Positions 30,001 through 39,704 of a stretch of DNA of 64,000 nucleotides are shown here, one piece after another. Source of the stretch: Neotamlana laminarinivorans (GTDB lineage: Bacteria > Bacteroidota > Bacteroidia > Flavobacteriales > Flavobacteriaceae); contig NZ_JAJAPW010000001.1 of the NCBI RefSeq assembly GCF_020523925.1, positions 833,597 to 897,596 on the forward strand, in the 5' to 3' direction. The notes beneath the pieces are model-generated. The model made no database searches and was not told where the DNA came from. It saw nothing but the letters and a program-made list of their open reading frames with translations. Position numbers and translations under genes: made by a program. How positions within the stretch are numbered: position 1 is the first letter of the stretch; each line of letters opens with the position of its first letter.

Positions 30001-30709
30001 CAAATACATCTTGATGAATTTTTTCTACCTCATTACTATTTATACTGTAAGGGTTATATTTATCATGTTTATATTGATTTATGGTTGTATTTAGTACATT
30101 ATTAGTGTGATTAGGAATTATAAACAAACCATTACGAACTGTAGCAAACCATACATTTCCAAAATCATCATTATAAACATCGTTTACACTAACATTTGGG
30201 TATTTATCAAGTAATGTTTTTACAAAATGTTTGTAAGACTTATTTTGCTTGGGATACTTTTTTGTTTTACAAAAACTATTGTTCTTAAATTCGTAATATG
30301 TATTATTTACCTTAACTAATATGGTTTTATCATCCGATAAATCCATATTGGTTACAACACCATCAAATTCATAAGTTTTAAAAGTGTTATTTTTAATATA
30401 TTGGGTTACGTCTCCGTTATTACTAAATATCCAAATATTATCATTTTTATCTTTTTCTAATCTCAATAAATAATTGTGAGGAATAGATTTTGAATTACCT
30501 ACTTCATGTTTAAATGTTTTTATCGTATAACCATCAAAATAGTTTAGGCCATCCCAGGTTGCTATCCATAAACCTCCATTTGTATCATTTTCTATATCTG
30601 AAACAGAATTGTTAGATAAACCATTTTCTGTGATAAAATTTTTAAATTTAATTTGTTGACAATATATTATTGCTGGAATAAAAAAACATGCTAAAAATAT
30701 GCGAATCAT
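27002..30709 (-). CDS. Propeller sensor/AraC regulator resembling a hybrid two-component system, with degenerate kinase and receiver
   Basis: This 1,235-residue protein has the order of a Bacteroidota hybrid two-component regulator. It has a signal or first membrane helix, a two-component-type beta-propeller (about 20-600; repeats like GGLWIATWDGLNYFDG), a Y_Y_Y domain, a membrane helix (about 675-697) and a coiled coil. A histidine-kinase-like region (about 755-970), a receiver-like region (about 980-1100) and an AraC HTH (about 1130-1235) follow. The HTH is intact (NVEMLVYKMGISRVKCYRLF and SFECGYNDPKYFGRSFKKHF). The H-box segment reads LSQFQEPIFKII without His. The receiver lacks the acidic pair (ILIFTEKEN), the phospho-acceptor Asp (VDIMVFYQAKF) and the Lys (DVLVQMPA). 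It probably controls the adjacent susC operon without phosphotransfer. Confidence 0.9.
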   Translation of the reverse strand: MIRIFLACFFIPAIIYCQQIKFKNFITENGLSNNSVSDIENDTNGGLWIATWDGLNYFDGYTIKTFKHEVGNSKSIPHNYLLRLEKDKNDNIWIFSNNGDVTQYIKNNTFKTYEFDGVVTNMDLSDDKTILVKVNNTYYEFKNNSFCKTKKYPKQNKSYKHFVKTLLDKYPNVSVNDVYNDDFGNVWFATVRNGLFIIPNHTNNVLNTTINQYKHDKYNPYSINSNEVEKIHQDVFGNIWLAQKDGGLSMAYSGSENIATVVPHPIKFPHLPNETLRAITKDNNGVIWLGYYNSGLYYFDLTTQCYQKFKIAEAKVNKDWERIRMLFTASDGSIWVGTYAGLIQIKNNNYKFFKAEDNGLFPNNRNYSVFEDDNNQLWIGCWGGLAKFNLKKNKFEHFNGQELFSKLNIRNVKKIANEIIVGTEQNGIFIYNISTEKIQQITTSNNLLGNSIYCVYKDLTNNYYWVASLGGISVLNENKKVIKNITEENGLPSHMVYSILKNKNHFWVSTTKGIANINKSTYKVTGYNPNEGWQASEFSEGAYYQDKKGLLFFGGVNGLNYFNPNGLKENKISSSVTVLVDGSSTFKSQILKSYNTNSLELDFTIISFLDKSKPHNFYKLDGVNKNWLPITESKKVVYKNLKPGIYTLLLRKENEIEQEFLNLIIKKPFYKTTLFYGFLIGALCLGIVLVITIKNRIAKKTEQKLENQILLRTKVIEKQKQDLQLFNIQLDKKNRQILEQKEKLLNLHTNLKNEDFEVEKFKTFVLSQFQEPIFKIIKKVNKFENNNLLKEEIIKESGKLVELISEWNYLDHIKDIGPVKKTAIILPRLLKHTVAKLNKQAQFQNINLKCNIEVIQSWIFIDVLRFRLLLQYFFTDTVKYIETGSALNINIITEVNNILIILNTNSSVLKANLKNILSYSPYFESVKVLLGNLEGNLENKIEDQTSITMSIPFELVENEPPKLNIVNWKHFEKQNQENKFNQTILIFTEKENNSIANQILENKGFNLIFENSIEDLIVALNQISVDIMVFYQAKFSKELVGFFNALKQNKLIKNVKVPMLYISEDIAYGMQEQITDFGIDVLVQMPASDQLIIKKITALINKKDKVLHASLQKEIFNILTSETKILSPNDKLLKSGLEIIKNELSNPLFNVEMLVYKMGISRVKCYRLFKELLQKSPSDIITSLRLQKAATLLKSKNLNISEISFECGYNDPKYFGRSFKKHFGCSPKEFKAQYC

Positions 30710-30830
30710 TATTCTTGAGAGATAAAATAAGTGAGAGAAATTATTTTAAGCAAAGTATATATTATGATTTCACTTGTACATTATTTTAACATGAAGATTT
30801 TATTAATTTAACGAAACCATTTTTAAAACA

Positions 30831-30861
30831 AAAAAAGCCAACCAATAAAGGTTGACTTTTC
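30831..30861 (-). terminator. Intrinsic terminator for the coiled-coil gene
   Basis: On the minus strand the stem AAAAGTCAACC pairs with GGTTGGCTTTT with one mismatch, has a 6-base loop, and runs into T residues. It lies 23 bases after the stop of the gene at 30884-31489. Confidence 0.75.
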
Positions 30862-30883
30862 TAATATGTTATTAAATAAATAT

Positions 30884-31489
30884 TTAATTTTTATACTTAT
30901 CCAGTTTTTCACTATAAGTTTTAACTTTCGCCTTACCTTCTGTAACTGTTGTTTTTAACTTAGATAATTTAGCCTCTGCGTTGGCAATTTTAGCTTCTTT
31001 AGCCTTAATTTCTTCAGCAGATAATTTCCCACTTTTTTTAAGCGTTTCTAATTTTGCCTTGGCAGCATCAATTTTTTCGCGTCCGTTAGATATTGTTTGT
31101 TCTTTAGCTTCAAAACGTTGCGATTGTTTACTTAATTTGTCTTTTACCTCATTTGCTCTTGCTAAACCAGTTACTTTGTTTTGAGCGTTATTTATTTTAT
31201 CTGAAGCTTTATCTTTAACAGCTGTTTTAGCGTTTTCTGCTTTTTTATTTACATCGTTACGAACCTCGTTAGCTTTATTCTTAGCTTCGCTTAATTTTTC
31301 ATCTTTTTTAGCATTGAGCTCTTTTTTTGCACTTTCTTTTTTACTGTTAATAGCTTCTTTTTTGTTTTCCTTTACACTTTTAACTTCCTTTTTTAAAGCT
31401 TCCTTGCTAGTACTTTGTGCATAAAGCGCTTGGTTTAATGAAAAAGCCACAAATAAAACAGCTATAATTAATCTTGATATTGATTTCAT
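30884..31489 (-). CDS. Secreted Lys/Glu/Ala-rich coiled-coil protein
   Basis: This 201-residue protein has a signal peptide ending at ALYAQ and then an almost continuous low-complexity helix of K, E, A, N and S (for example KEAINSKKESAKKELNAKKD and KIANAEAKLSKLKTTVTEGK). It has no catalytic motif. The composition resembles LEA-like or periplasmic spacer proteins of Flavobacteriia; the function is not known. A small lipoprotein gene lies 14 bases upstream in the same direction and is also acidic and helical, so the two are probably co-transcribed. Confidence 0.75.
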   Translation of the reverse strand: MKSISRLIIAVLFVAFSLNQALYAQSTSKEALKKEVKSVKENKKEAINSKKESAKKELNAKKDEKLSEAKNKANEVRNDVNKKAENAKTAVKDKASDKINNAQNKVTGLARANEVKDKLSKQSQRFEAKEQTISNGREKIDAAKAKLETLKKSGKLSAEEIKAKEAKIANAEAKLSKLKTTVTEGKAKVKTYSEKLDKYKN

Positions 31490-31503
31490 CTTTTACTTTC
31501 TGT

Positions 31504-31761
31504 TTAAATATTATCCAATTCGTTTAAAGCTTCCTCTAATTCTTTTGCTTCTTGTTCCACTTTTTCGTTCACCTCCTCTACTTCTGCCTCAACAGCATCA
31601 ATATCATCAGATACTGCTTCTACAGTTTCTTTTGCTGTTTCTGTTACTTCAACCGAAGTTTCTTCTTTAATATCGGCCGAATTTTCAGAAGTTTTTGCAT
31701 CCCTACAAGACCACATAAAAGCTACGCAAACAATAAGTAATACTTTAATTTGATTTTTCAT
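31504..31761 (-). CDS. Small acidic lipoprotein
   Basis: This 85-residue protein has a lipoprotein signal (KVLLIVCVAFMWSC, lipidated Cys19). The mature part is rich in Glu, Val and Ala (ETVEAVSDDIDAVEAEVEE...) and likely forms one helix or coiled coil. No family is recognised. It shares its direction and a 14-base gap with the coiled-coil gene that follows, and is divergent from pheT. Confidence 0.75.
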   Translation of the reverse strand: MKNQIKVLLIVCVAFMWSCRDAKTSENSADIKEETSVEVTETAKETVEAVSDDIDAVEAEVEEVNEKVEQEAKELEEALNELDNI

Positions 31762-31824
31762 TATTAATATTTTAGTTTATTTATATAGTTTAAAGATAAA
31801 TTAAAAATTATAGAATTCAATTAT

Positions 31825-31855
31825 TTGAATGCTTCTTTCAATAGTTTTATATTTG
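31825..31855 (+). promoter_or_regulatory. Promoter of pheT
   Basis: TTG at 31825-31827, a 20-base spacer and TATATTTG at 31848-31855 exactly match the Bacteroidota consensus. The ATG lies at 31881, giving a leader of about 20 bases. Confidence 0.75.
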
Positions 31856-31880
31856 CGTCCTTATTTAAGACGTATACTTT

Positions 31881-34307
31881 ATGAAGATTTCATACAATTG
31901 GCTAAAACAATTTTTAAACATTGATTGGACTGCAGAAAAAACTGGTGAATTATTAACCGATTTAGGTTTAGAAGTTGAAGGTATTAATGCCTATCAATCT
32001 GTAAAAGGAGGACTTGAAGGTGTTGTTATTGGAGAAGTTTTAACTTGTAAAAAACATCCAAATGCCGATAAATTAAATATTACAACTGTAAATATTGGTA
32101 CCGATACGCCTGTACAAATTGTTTGTGGTGCGCCAAATGTTGCTGCAGGACAAAAAGTACCTGTTGCTACTATTGGTACAACTTTATATACTGAAGAAGG
32201 TGAAGCTTGGACCATTAAAAAAGGTAAAATAAGAGGAGAAGAAAGCTTTGGCATGATTTGCGCCGAAGACGAATTAGGCTTAGGTAAATCGCATGATGGA
32301 ATCATGGTTTTAAACAATGATTTAATTCCTGGTACACCTGCTGCCGAAATATTTGAAATTGAAAACGATCAAGTTTTCGAAATTGGTTTAACACCAAACC
32401 GTGCAGATGCTATGAGCCACTGGGGGGTTGCGCGAGATTTAAAAGCGGGATTACTTCAAAAAGATGTTAATTTAGAACTTATAACACCATCTATTAGTGC
32501 ATTTCATGTAGATAATAGAACGTTAAAAATTGATGTTGAAGTTTTAAATAATGAATTAGCGCCACGCTATTGCGGTGTAACAATTTCTGGATTAAAAATA
32601 AAAGAATCGCCAAAGTGGTTACAACACCGTTTAAAGTCTATTGGCTTAGCTCCCATAAACAATGTAGTTGATGCCACAAACTACGTTTTACACGAACTAG
32701 GGCAACCTTTACATGCATTTGATGCTGCAAAAATAGCAGGTAATAAAGTAGAAGTAAAAACATTACCAACAGGAACTAAATTTGTTACTTTAGATGGAGT
32801 CGAAAGAGAGCTTCATGAAGATGATTTAATGATTTGTGATGCCGAAAAACCTATGTGTATTGCCGGTGTTTTTGGTGGATTAGATTCTGGTGTTACAGAG
32901 CACACAACTAGTATTTTTTTAGAAAGCGCTTACTTTAATCCTGTTAGCGTTCGAAAAACTGCTAAACGCCATGGTTTAAACACAGATGCCTCATTTAGGT
33001 TCGAGCGCGGTATAGATGCAAACACTACACAATATGCCTTAAAACGCGCTGCGCTTTTAATTAAAGAATTGGCTGGTGGAGAAATTACCTGCGATGTCCT
33101 AGATTTTTATCCTAAAAAAATTCAAGATTTTGAAGTAAGGCTTAGTTTTGACAATGTAACGAAATTAATTGGTGAAGAAATTTCAAAAGAAACCATCAAA
33201 CGTATATTATCCTCTTTAGAAATTAAAGTAAATAATGTTACCGAAGCTGGTTTAGGTTTAACTGTTCCTGCTTACAGAAACGATGTACAGCGTGAAGCTG
33301 ATATCATCGAAGAAATTTTACGTGTATATGGCTATAATAATGTTGGTAACTCAAAAAAACTGAATGCATCTATTGCTAGTACAACAAGGTTTGAAGATTA
33401 CAAAATACAAAATGTAGTTGGTACGCAATTAGCCTCTAAAGGCTATTATGAAATTATGACCAACTCACTTACCACGCCAGAATACGTAAGTCTAATCGAT
33501 CAACTTAAGGAAGAACACAATATTACAATGCTTAACCCGCTAAGCAACGATTTATCTGTATTACGCCAATCGATGCTGTTTTCTGGTTTAGAAGCTATTT
33601 CGTTTAATATTAACCGAAAACGTGCCGACTTAAAACTTTTTGAATTTGGTAAAACCTATCACGATTTTAACGGCACTCGCGAAGAACAAAAACATTTAGC
33701 TATTTATGTAACAGGTAATCAATCTCATGAAAGTTGGTTATCCTCTAACAGAAAAAGTGAATTCTTCTACTTAAAAGGTACTATTGCTACTATTTTAACA
33801 CGCTTAGGTATATCTAAATTTAACGAGTCTGTAACTAAAAACGAATTATTAAGTGAAGGATTAAACTTAGGTTTAGGTAAAAACAAATTTGTAGATTTTG
33901 GCTTAGTTAAAAAATCTGTTTTAAAACATTTTGATATTTCTCAAGATGTATTGTATGCCGATTTTAATTGGGATACTATTTTAGAGTTTGTAAAACACAA
34001 CAAAATTGTTTATCAACCTATTACTAAATTCCCAGAAGTAAAGCGTGATTTTGCATTGTTATTGGATGATAGCGTTACTTTTGATTCGATTAACACCATT
34101 GCTAAAAAAACTGAAAAACAGCTGCTTAAAAGTGTGAATTTATTTGATGTATACCAAGGTAAAAATTTACCTGCCGGTAAAAAAAGTTATGCGGTTAGCT
34201 TTACATTACAAGATGATAAAAAAACCTTAACCGATAAGCAAATAGACAAAATAATGAACAAACTCAAGCAAAACTTTGAGAACCAATTAGGTGCTGAACT
34301 TAGATAG
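31881..34307 (+). CDS. pheT: Phenylalanine-tRNA ligase beta subunit
   Basis: This is an 808-residue protein, the bacterial length. The order is: MKISYNWLKQFL start, an EMAP/tRNA-binding OB domain (about 40-150; GEVLTCKKHPNADKLNIT and QIVCGAPNVAAGQKVPVA), a B3/B4 domain with the TPNRADAMSHWG motif, a B5 domain (about 400-475), a catalytic-like core with NPLSNDLSVLRQSMLFSGL, and a ferredoxin-like anticodon-binding domain (about 715-808; KFPEVKRDFALLLDD). With PheS it charges tRNA-Phe; pheS is not in this window. The PAP2 gene follows 6 bases later. Confidence 0.98.
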   Translation: MKISYNWLKQFLNIDWTAEKTGELLTDLGLEVEGINAYQSVKGGLEGVVIGEVLTCKKHPNADKLNITTVNIGTDTPVQIVCGAPNVAAGQKVPVATIGTTLYTEEGEAWTIKKGKIRGEESFGMICAEDELGLGKSHDGIMVLNNDLIPGTPAAEIFEIENDQVFEIGLTPNRADAMSHWGVARDLKAGLLQKDVNLELITPSISAFHVDNRTLKIDVEVLNNELAPRYCGVTISGLKIKESPKWLQHRLKSIGLAPINNVVDATNYVLHELGQPLHAFDAAKIAGNKVEVKTLPTGTKFVTLDGVERELHEDDLMICDAEKPMCIAGVFGGLDSGVTEHTTSIFLESAYFNPVSVRKTAKRHGLNTDASFRFERGIDANTTQYALKRAALLIKELAGGEITCDVLDFYPKKIQDFEVRLSFDNVTKLIGEEISKETIKRILSSLEIKVNNVTEAGLGLTVPAYRNDVQREADIIEEILRVYGYNNVGNSKKLNASIASTTRFEDYKIQNVVGTQLASKGYYEIMTNSLTTPEYVSLIDQLKEEHNITMLNPLSNDLSVLRQSMLFSGLEAISFNINRKRADLKLFEFGKTYHDFNGTREEQKHLAIYVTGNQSHESWLSSNRKSEFFYLKGTIATILTRLGISKFNESVTKNELLSEGLNLGLGKNKFVDFGLVKKSVLKHFDISQDVLYADFNWDTILEFVKHNKIVYQPITKFPEVKRDFALLLDDSVTFDSINTIAKKTEKQLLKSVNLFDVYQGKNLPAGKKSYAVSFTLQDDKKTLTDKQIDKIMNKLKQNFENQLGAELR

Positions 34308-34313
34308 TTTTAC

Positions 34314-35165
34314 ATGAAAAAGATTTTTATTTTAATTGCTGTTTGTTTTATTTTTTTTGCCAACTATGTAAATGCACAAAATAAACTTTATGAAATAGAC
34401 CAAGATTCGTCTTCAGTTTGGGGTTTATTTAAATATGACGTTAATACCACTTGGCACGGTGTTAAATATGCTTTTACAAAACCAGTAACATGGAAAGGTA
34501 AAGATTTTGCAAAGCTTGGCGGCTTAGTTGCTGGAACCGCTATTTTATCTTTAGCAGATGAAAGCGTTAACGAATTTGCACAAAGACAAGTATCGGACTT
34601 TCCTGGTATAGTTCGAGATTTTGGCTGGTATTTTGGTAGCCCACAAAATTACTTTATGGCCAATGCTGGTTTATACGGTTTTGGGTTATTAACAAAAAAC
34701 GAAAAAGTAAGATATACTAGTGTTTTAATTATTTCGTCATCGGTTACTACTGGTTTTTTACAATCATTAGCAAAAAATGCCTTTGGTAGAGCACGACCAG
34801 GTACGGATTTAGGGCCATATAACTTCAAGCCTTTTTCAAGTGAAGGAGGACAACATTCTTTTCCTTCTGGACATACTGTTTTATCTATCACTATGGCTCA
34901 TGCCATTGCTAAACAATTTAAAAATCCGTGGGTAAAATCTGGAATATATACCATAGGGGCAATTCCACCTATTTCTAGGTTAATTGACAATGCCCATTGG
35001 CTAACAGATATTGCTTTTAGCACGGTAGTAAGTATTATTGTAGTAGATACTATAGATGCTTTTTTAAAGCGAAATAACGCCTATAATTTACACCAAAAAC
35101 CTAAAAACATAAGTTGGAATATTACTTTTGGAGGTAACAAAATTGGTTTAGTAGGAACTTTCTAA
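34314..35165 (+). CDS. PAP2-family phosphatase
   Basis: This 283-residue exported or membrane phosphatase begins with a signal peptide (MKKIFILIAVCFIFFANYVNAQ). The three PAP2 catalytic motifs are present: KNAFGRARP near residue 155, PSGHT near 184 and SRLIDNAHWLTD near 220 with its catalytic His. Hydrophobic segments between them are moderate, consistent with a periplasm-facing enzyme acting on lipid phosphates such as undecaprenyl pyrophosphate or lipid A. It is probably co-transcribed with pheT, with a strong terminator after its stop. Confidence 0.9.
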   Translation: MKKIFILIAVCFIFFANYVNAQNKLYEIDQDSSSVWGLFKYDVNTTWHGVKYAFTKPVTWKGKDFAKLGGLVAGTAILSLADESVNEFAQRQVSDFPGIVRDFGWYFGSPQNYFMANAGLYGFGLLTKNEKVRYTSVLIISSSVTTGFLQSLAKNAFGRARPGTDLGPYNFKPFSSEGGQHSFPSGHTVLSITMAHAIAKQFKNPWVKSGIYTIGAIPPISRLIDNAHWLTDIAFSTVVSIIVVDTIDAFLKRNNAYNLHQKPKNISWNITFGGNKIGLVGTF

Positions 35166-35179
35166 CAAAAAAATATGTT

Positions 35180-35217
35180 AATCCTGATTTTTTTTAATTA
35201 AAATCAGGATTTTTTTC
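35180..35217 (+). terminator. Intrinsic terminator after the PAP2 gene
   Basis: Perfect arms AATCCTGATTTT (35180-35191) and AAAATCAGGATT (35200-35211) are followed by a T run. Confidence 0.92.
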
Positions 35218-35253
35218 TTAAATTTAAAGGTAATCCAATTAAAACTAAACGTC

Positions 35254-35487
35254 ATGTCAAACTACATTAAAGTATTTTCCGGAAATTTTATCGATGTGCA
35301 ACGCATTTTTAGCGAACTAGAAAAAGAAAGCATTTGTGCAGTAATTAAAGATGAGTCAGAATCTGGCCGATTAGCCGGTTTCGGTTCTTCTATACTTGGT
35401 TTTCAAGAAATTCATGTACACAAAGACGAATTAGACCGTGCAATTTTAACTGTTGAAAAAATTGCATCAGAAGAATTTCAAGATTAA
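35254..35487 (+). CDS. DUF2007-like small protein
   Basis: This 77-residue soluble protein has the pattern YIKVFSGNFIDVQRIFSELEKESICAVIKDE, then GFQEIHVHKDELDRAILTVEKI. It matches the DUF2007 family ('putative signal-transducing protein'), a ferredoxin-like fold related to PII. No ligand residues can be assigned. It converges on the ABC-F gene with 10 bases between the stops. Confidence 0.75.
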   Translation: MSNYIKVFSGNFIDVQRIFSELEKESICAVIKDESESGRLAGFGSSILGFQEIHVHKDELDRAILTVEKIASEEFQD

Positions 35488-35497
35488 ATTTCAAATA

Positions 35498-37192
<1,695 letters not shown>

Positions 37193-37261
37193 TTACTAGC
37201 TTCAAAATATAATTGCTTAATATTTAACAACGCATTAACAAGAGTTTAGTATTACAAAAGC

Positions 37262-37269
37262 TACATTTG
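37262..37269 (+). promoter_or_regulatory. -7 box upstream of the thioredoxin-fold lipoprotein gene
   Basis: TACATTTG is an exact TAnnTTTG match, 48 bases before the ATG at 37317. No TTG lies at the expected -33 site. Confidence 0.5.
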
Positions 37270-37316
37270 TTTACAAATTTATTTTATTGCAAAAAAATTA
37301 CGCTCTCGATACATTT

Positions 37317-38732
37317 ATGAAATGGTTAGTTCCCTTAACTTTTATTACACTTTCTTTTTTGAGTTGTAAAAACGACTCGAAGGAAGAAAACTATGCATAC
37401 GTTGGGGGAGAAATAATAAACCCCATGACAAACTTTGTTGTTTTAACTAAAGACAAAGTGATAATTGATACGGTTAAATTAGACTCAAAAAACCGATTTT
37501 TATACAAAGTTAATAACTTAAACCCTGGTTTTTATACATTTAGACATGGCGGTGAATTTCAAAATATGCTTTTAGAACCTAAGGATAGTTTGTTACTAAG
37601 ATTAAACACTTTAGAGTTTGACGAGTCGCTAGTTTTTTCTGGTATTGGTAATAAAAAGAACAATTACTTTATTGATTGTTTTTTAGATCATGAAAAACAA
37701 GAAAAATACATATTTAAAATATGCCAGCTAAAACCAGAGAATTATTTAAAGCATATTGACTCTTTAAATGAAATAAAAATAAATAAATTAGAAAAATTTA
37801 ATAAAAAATATAAACCTACAGAGCTATTTAATAAAATAGCTAAAGCCAATATTAATTTTGATTATTACACAAATAAAGAAGTTTATCCTTTTATTCATTA
37901 TGGCCGAAATAAAAAAGCTATTTTAGAATCATTACCTGAAGATTTTTACGATTACAGAAAAAATATTGATTATAACGATACTTTTTTTAGTAAATACCAA
38001 AATTATAATGTGTTTTTAAGAAAAAATATCAGCAACATTTCCTTAAACATTCACTACTCGCATTCTGATGATAAAAATTTTAAACGTAAATCGTTATGCT
38101 ATAATTTAGATAAACTTAACTTAATTGATAGTTTAGTAACCAATACAAGTATAAAAGATGACCTGCTGTATTATTTTACAATGGATTATGTTTCAAAAAA
38201 TCAAGATATTGAAGATAACAAGGTTGTTTTAAATTCGTACTTAGCAAAAAGTAAAGATGATAAAGGAAAAGAGGTAATTGAGCGTATTATAGCCTCTATT
38301 GATAGGTTAAAAACAGGAAAAAAACTTCCGGATTTCAATGTTTTAGATTATGGTGAAAACAATTACAACGTAGCCTCTTTAATAAATAACAATACAGTAA
38401 TATCGTTTTGGTCTCAGTCTTACTACAAACATTTTAAGGACAGCCATAAACGTATTAAAGAATTACAGAAAAAATACCCAGAAATTAATTTTGTTAGAAT
38501 AAACACCGATAATCTTTCGGCAACCCGATCTAAAAAACTGCTTAAAAATCATAACTATAGTTTTAAAAACGAGTATACACTAGAAAACCCTTTGTCTGCT
38601 AAAGAAACTCTAGCAATTTACCCGGTAACTAAAACCTTTATTGTTGACAAAAACAATAATATTGTAAGTAGCAACTCTAATCTTTTTTCTTTAAGATTTG
38701 AAAAAGAGCTACTTGGTTTAATAAATAAATAA
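37317..38732 (+). CDS. Thioredoxin-fold lipoprotein lacking the CxxC pair
   Basis: This is a 471-residue protein. The ATG at 37317 is preferred to the upstream in-frame TTG (37287) because it begins a lipoprotein signal, MKWLVPLTFITLSFLSC (Cys17). The N-terminal part (25-130) resembles DUF4369, the beta domain common in Bacteroidota TlpA proteins. A helical middle region follows. The C-terminal 130 residues look like a TlpA/thioredoxin domain: GKKLPDFNVLDY, then TVISFWSQSYYKHF, where W365 is followed by SQSYY in place of WCxxC, and a cis-Pro-like IYPVTKTFIVDKNN. It cannot do thiol-disulfide exchange through that site, so a binding or scaffold role is more likely. Confidence 0.8.
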   Translation: MKWLVPLTFITLSFLSCKNDSKEENYAYVGGEIINPMTNFVVLTKDKVIIDTVKLDSKNRFLYKVNNLNPGFYTFRHGGEFQNMLLEPKDSLLLRLNTLEFDESLVFSGIGNKKNNYFIDCFLDHEKQEKYIFKICQLKPENYLKHIDSLNEIKINKLEKFNKKYKPTELFNKIAKANINFDYYTNKEVYPFIHYGRNKKAILESLPEDFYDYRKNIDYNDTFFSKYQNYNVFLRKNISNISLNIHYSHSDDKNFKRKSLCYNLDKLNLIDSLVTNTSIKDDLLYYFTMDYVSKNQDIEDNKVVLNSYLAKSKDDKGKEVIERIIASIDRLKTGKKLPDFNVLDYGENNYNVASLINNNTVISFWSQSYYKHFKDSHKRIKELQKKYPEINFVRINTDNLSATRSKKLLKNHNYSFKNEYTLENPLSAKETLAIYPVTKTFIVDKNNNIVSSNSNLFSLRFEKELLGLINK

Positions 38733-38744
38733 AAGCTTATTTTT

Positions 38745-39545
38745 TTATAATTTATAATGCTTAATTAAAAGCTTTTCGTAAGCTTTATCTGAAAGTAAAA
38801 ATTTAAGCACTATTGAAAATTTCTGCATAAAGGCTCCTACTTTATAATGAATTTTTGGAGACTTATTTTCTATTATTTTTTTAACAGCTTTTGCAACCTC
38901 AATTGGGTCATCACTATTATCTACATCATCATCAATATCTTGTAAAACCGAAGGGTATAATTTATAAGGCGACGTTTTTAAAGCCGGAGCATGATAACGC
39001 CCTGCAGCTATATTTGTAGCAAAATCACCTGGCGCTAAATTCGCCATTTTAATATTAAAGTCTTTTAGTTCTATTCTAAAAGCTTCTGTAATTAATGAAA
39101 AAGCACCTTTACTGGCACTATAAACACCCCTGTAAGGCAATCCCATATAACCTGCAATAGATGTAACATTAATGATTAAACCTGAATATTGCTTACGCAT
39201 TTGTGGTAACACCGCTTTAATTACATTTATTGGACCGAAAAAATTAGTATCAAAATTGTTTCGTATTTCAGCTTCAGGTATTTCTTCTATTGGCCCCGTA
39301 ATGCCAACACCAGCATTGTTAATTAAAACATCAATTTTATTTTCTTTCTCAATTACTTGCGCTATACAACTGTTAATAGTATTCACACTTTTAACATCTA
39401 GCTGCAAAATAGGAAACTTACTTTTTTTGTATTTTTCTGGGCTTCTACTGGTTCCGTAAACCACATAATTATTTTCTAATAAAAACTCGCCAATGGCTTT
39501 TCCAATTCCAGAAGAACCACCTGTAATTAAAACAACTTTAGACAT
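38745..39545 (-). CDS. Short-chain dehydrogenase/reductase
   Basis: This 266-residue classical SDR has the cofactor motif TGGSSGIGKAIG, NNAGVG near residue 90, the catalytic Ser in INVTSIAGYMG, and the YSASKGAFS Tyr-Lys pair. TSRSPEKYK after beta-2 favours NADP(H). The substrate is unknown. The C-terminal 60 residues, with HYKVGAFMQKFSIVLKFLL, suggest a membrane-associated tail as in some lipid or retinoid-like SDRs. It converges on the preceding lipoprotein gene and is followed upstream by the SRP RNA gene on the same strand. Confidence 0.92.
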   Translation of the reverse strand: MSKVVLITGGSSGIGKAIGEFLLENNYVVYGTSRSPEKYKKSKFPILQLDVKSVNTINSCIAQVIEKENKIDVLINNAGVGITGPIEEIPEAEIRNNFDTNFFGPINVIKAVLPQMRKQYSGLIINVTSIAGYMGLPYRGVYSASKGAFSLITEAFRIELKDFNIKMANLAPGDFATNIAAGRYHAPALKTSPYKLYPSVLQDIDDDVDNSDDPIEVAKAVKKIIENKSPKIHYKVGAFMQKFSIVLKFLLSDKAYEKLLIKHYKL

Positions 39546-39599
39546 TTAATAAAAATTTATAGCTTAAAGATAAGAAAGAAATACTTACAATTGGGCATA

Positions 39600-39701
39600 A
39601 AAAAAGGCAAGCTACCTACATCACACCGCTACGACCATTTACCTTTGCTTCGTTCCCGACCTGGAGGATTCAACAGGAGCTGGTTGTGTAGGACTTGCCG
39701 G
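39600..39701 (-). ncRNA. ffs: Signal recognition particle RNA (small bacterial type)
   Basis: On the minus strand the RNA begins with GGCAAGTCCTACACAACC and ends with GTAGGTAGCTTGCC followed by six or seven T, so its ends pair. The apical part contains CCAGGTCGGGAACGAAGCAA, the conserved SRP domain IV region with the GGAAC and AGCAA internal-loop sides that bind Ffh. The length of about 100 bases fits the Alu-less 4.5S form. A promoter matching the Bacteroidota consensus lies directly upstream, and the final stem plus T run works as the terminator. Together with Ffh and FtsY it targets membrane proteins; neither partner gene is here. Confidence 0.93.
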
Positions 39702-39704
39702 GTG

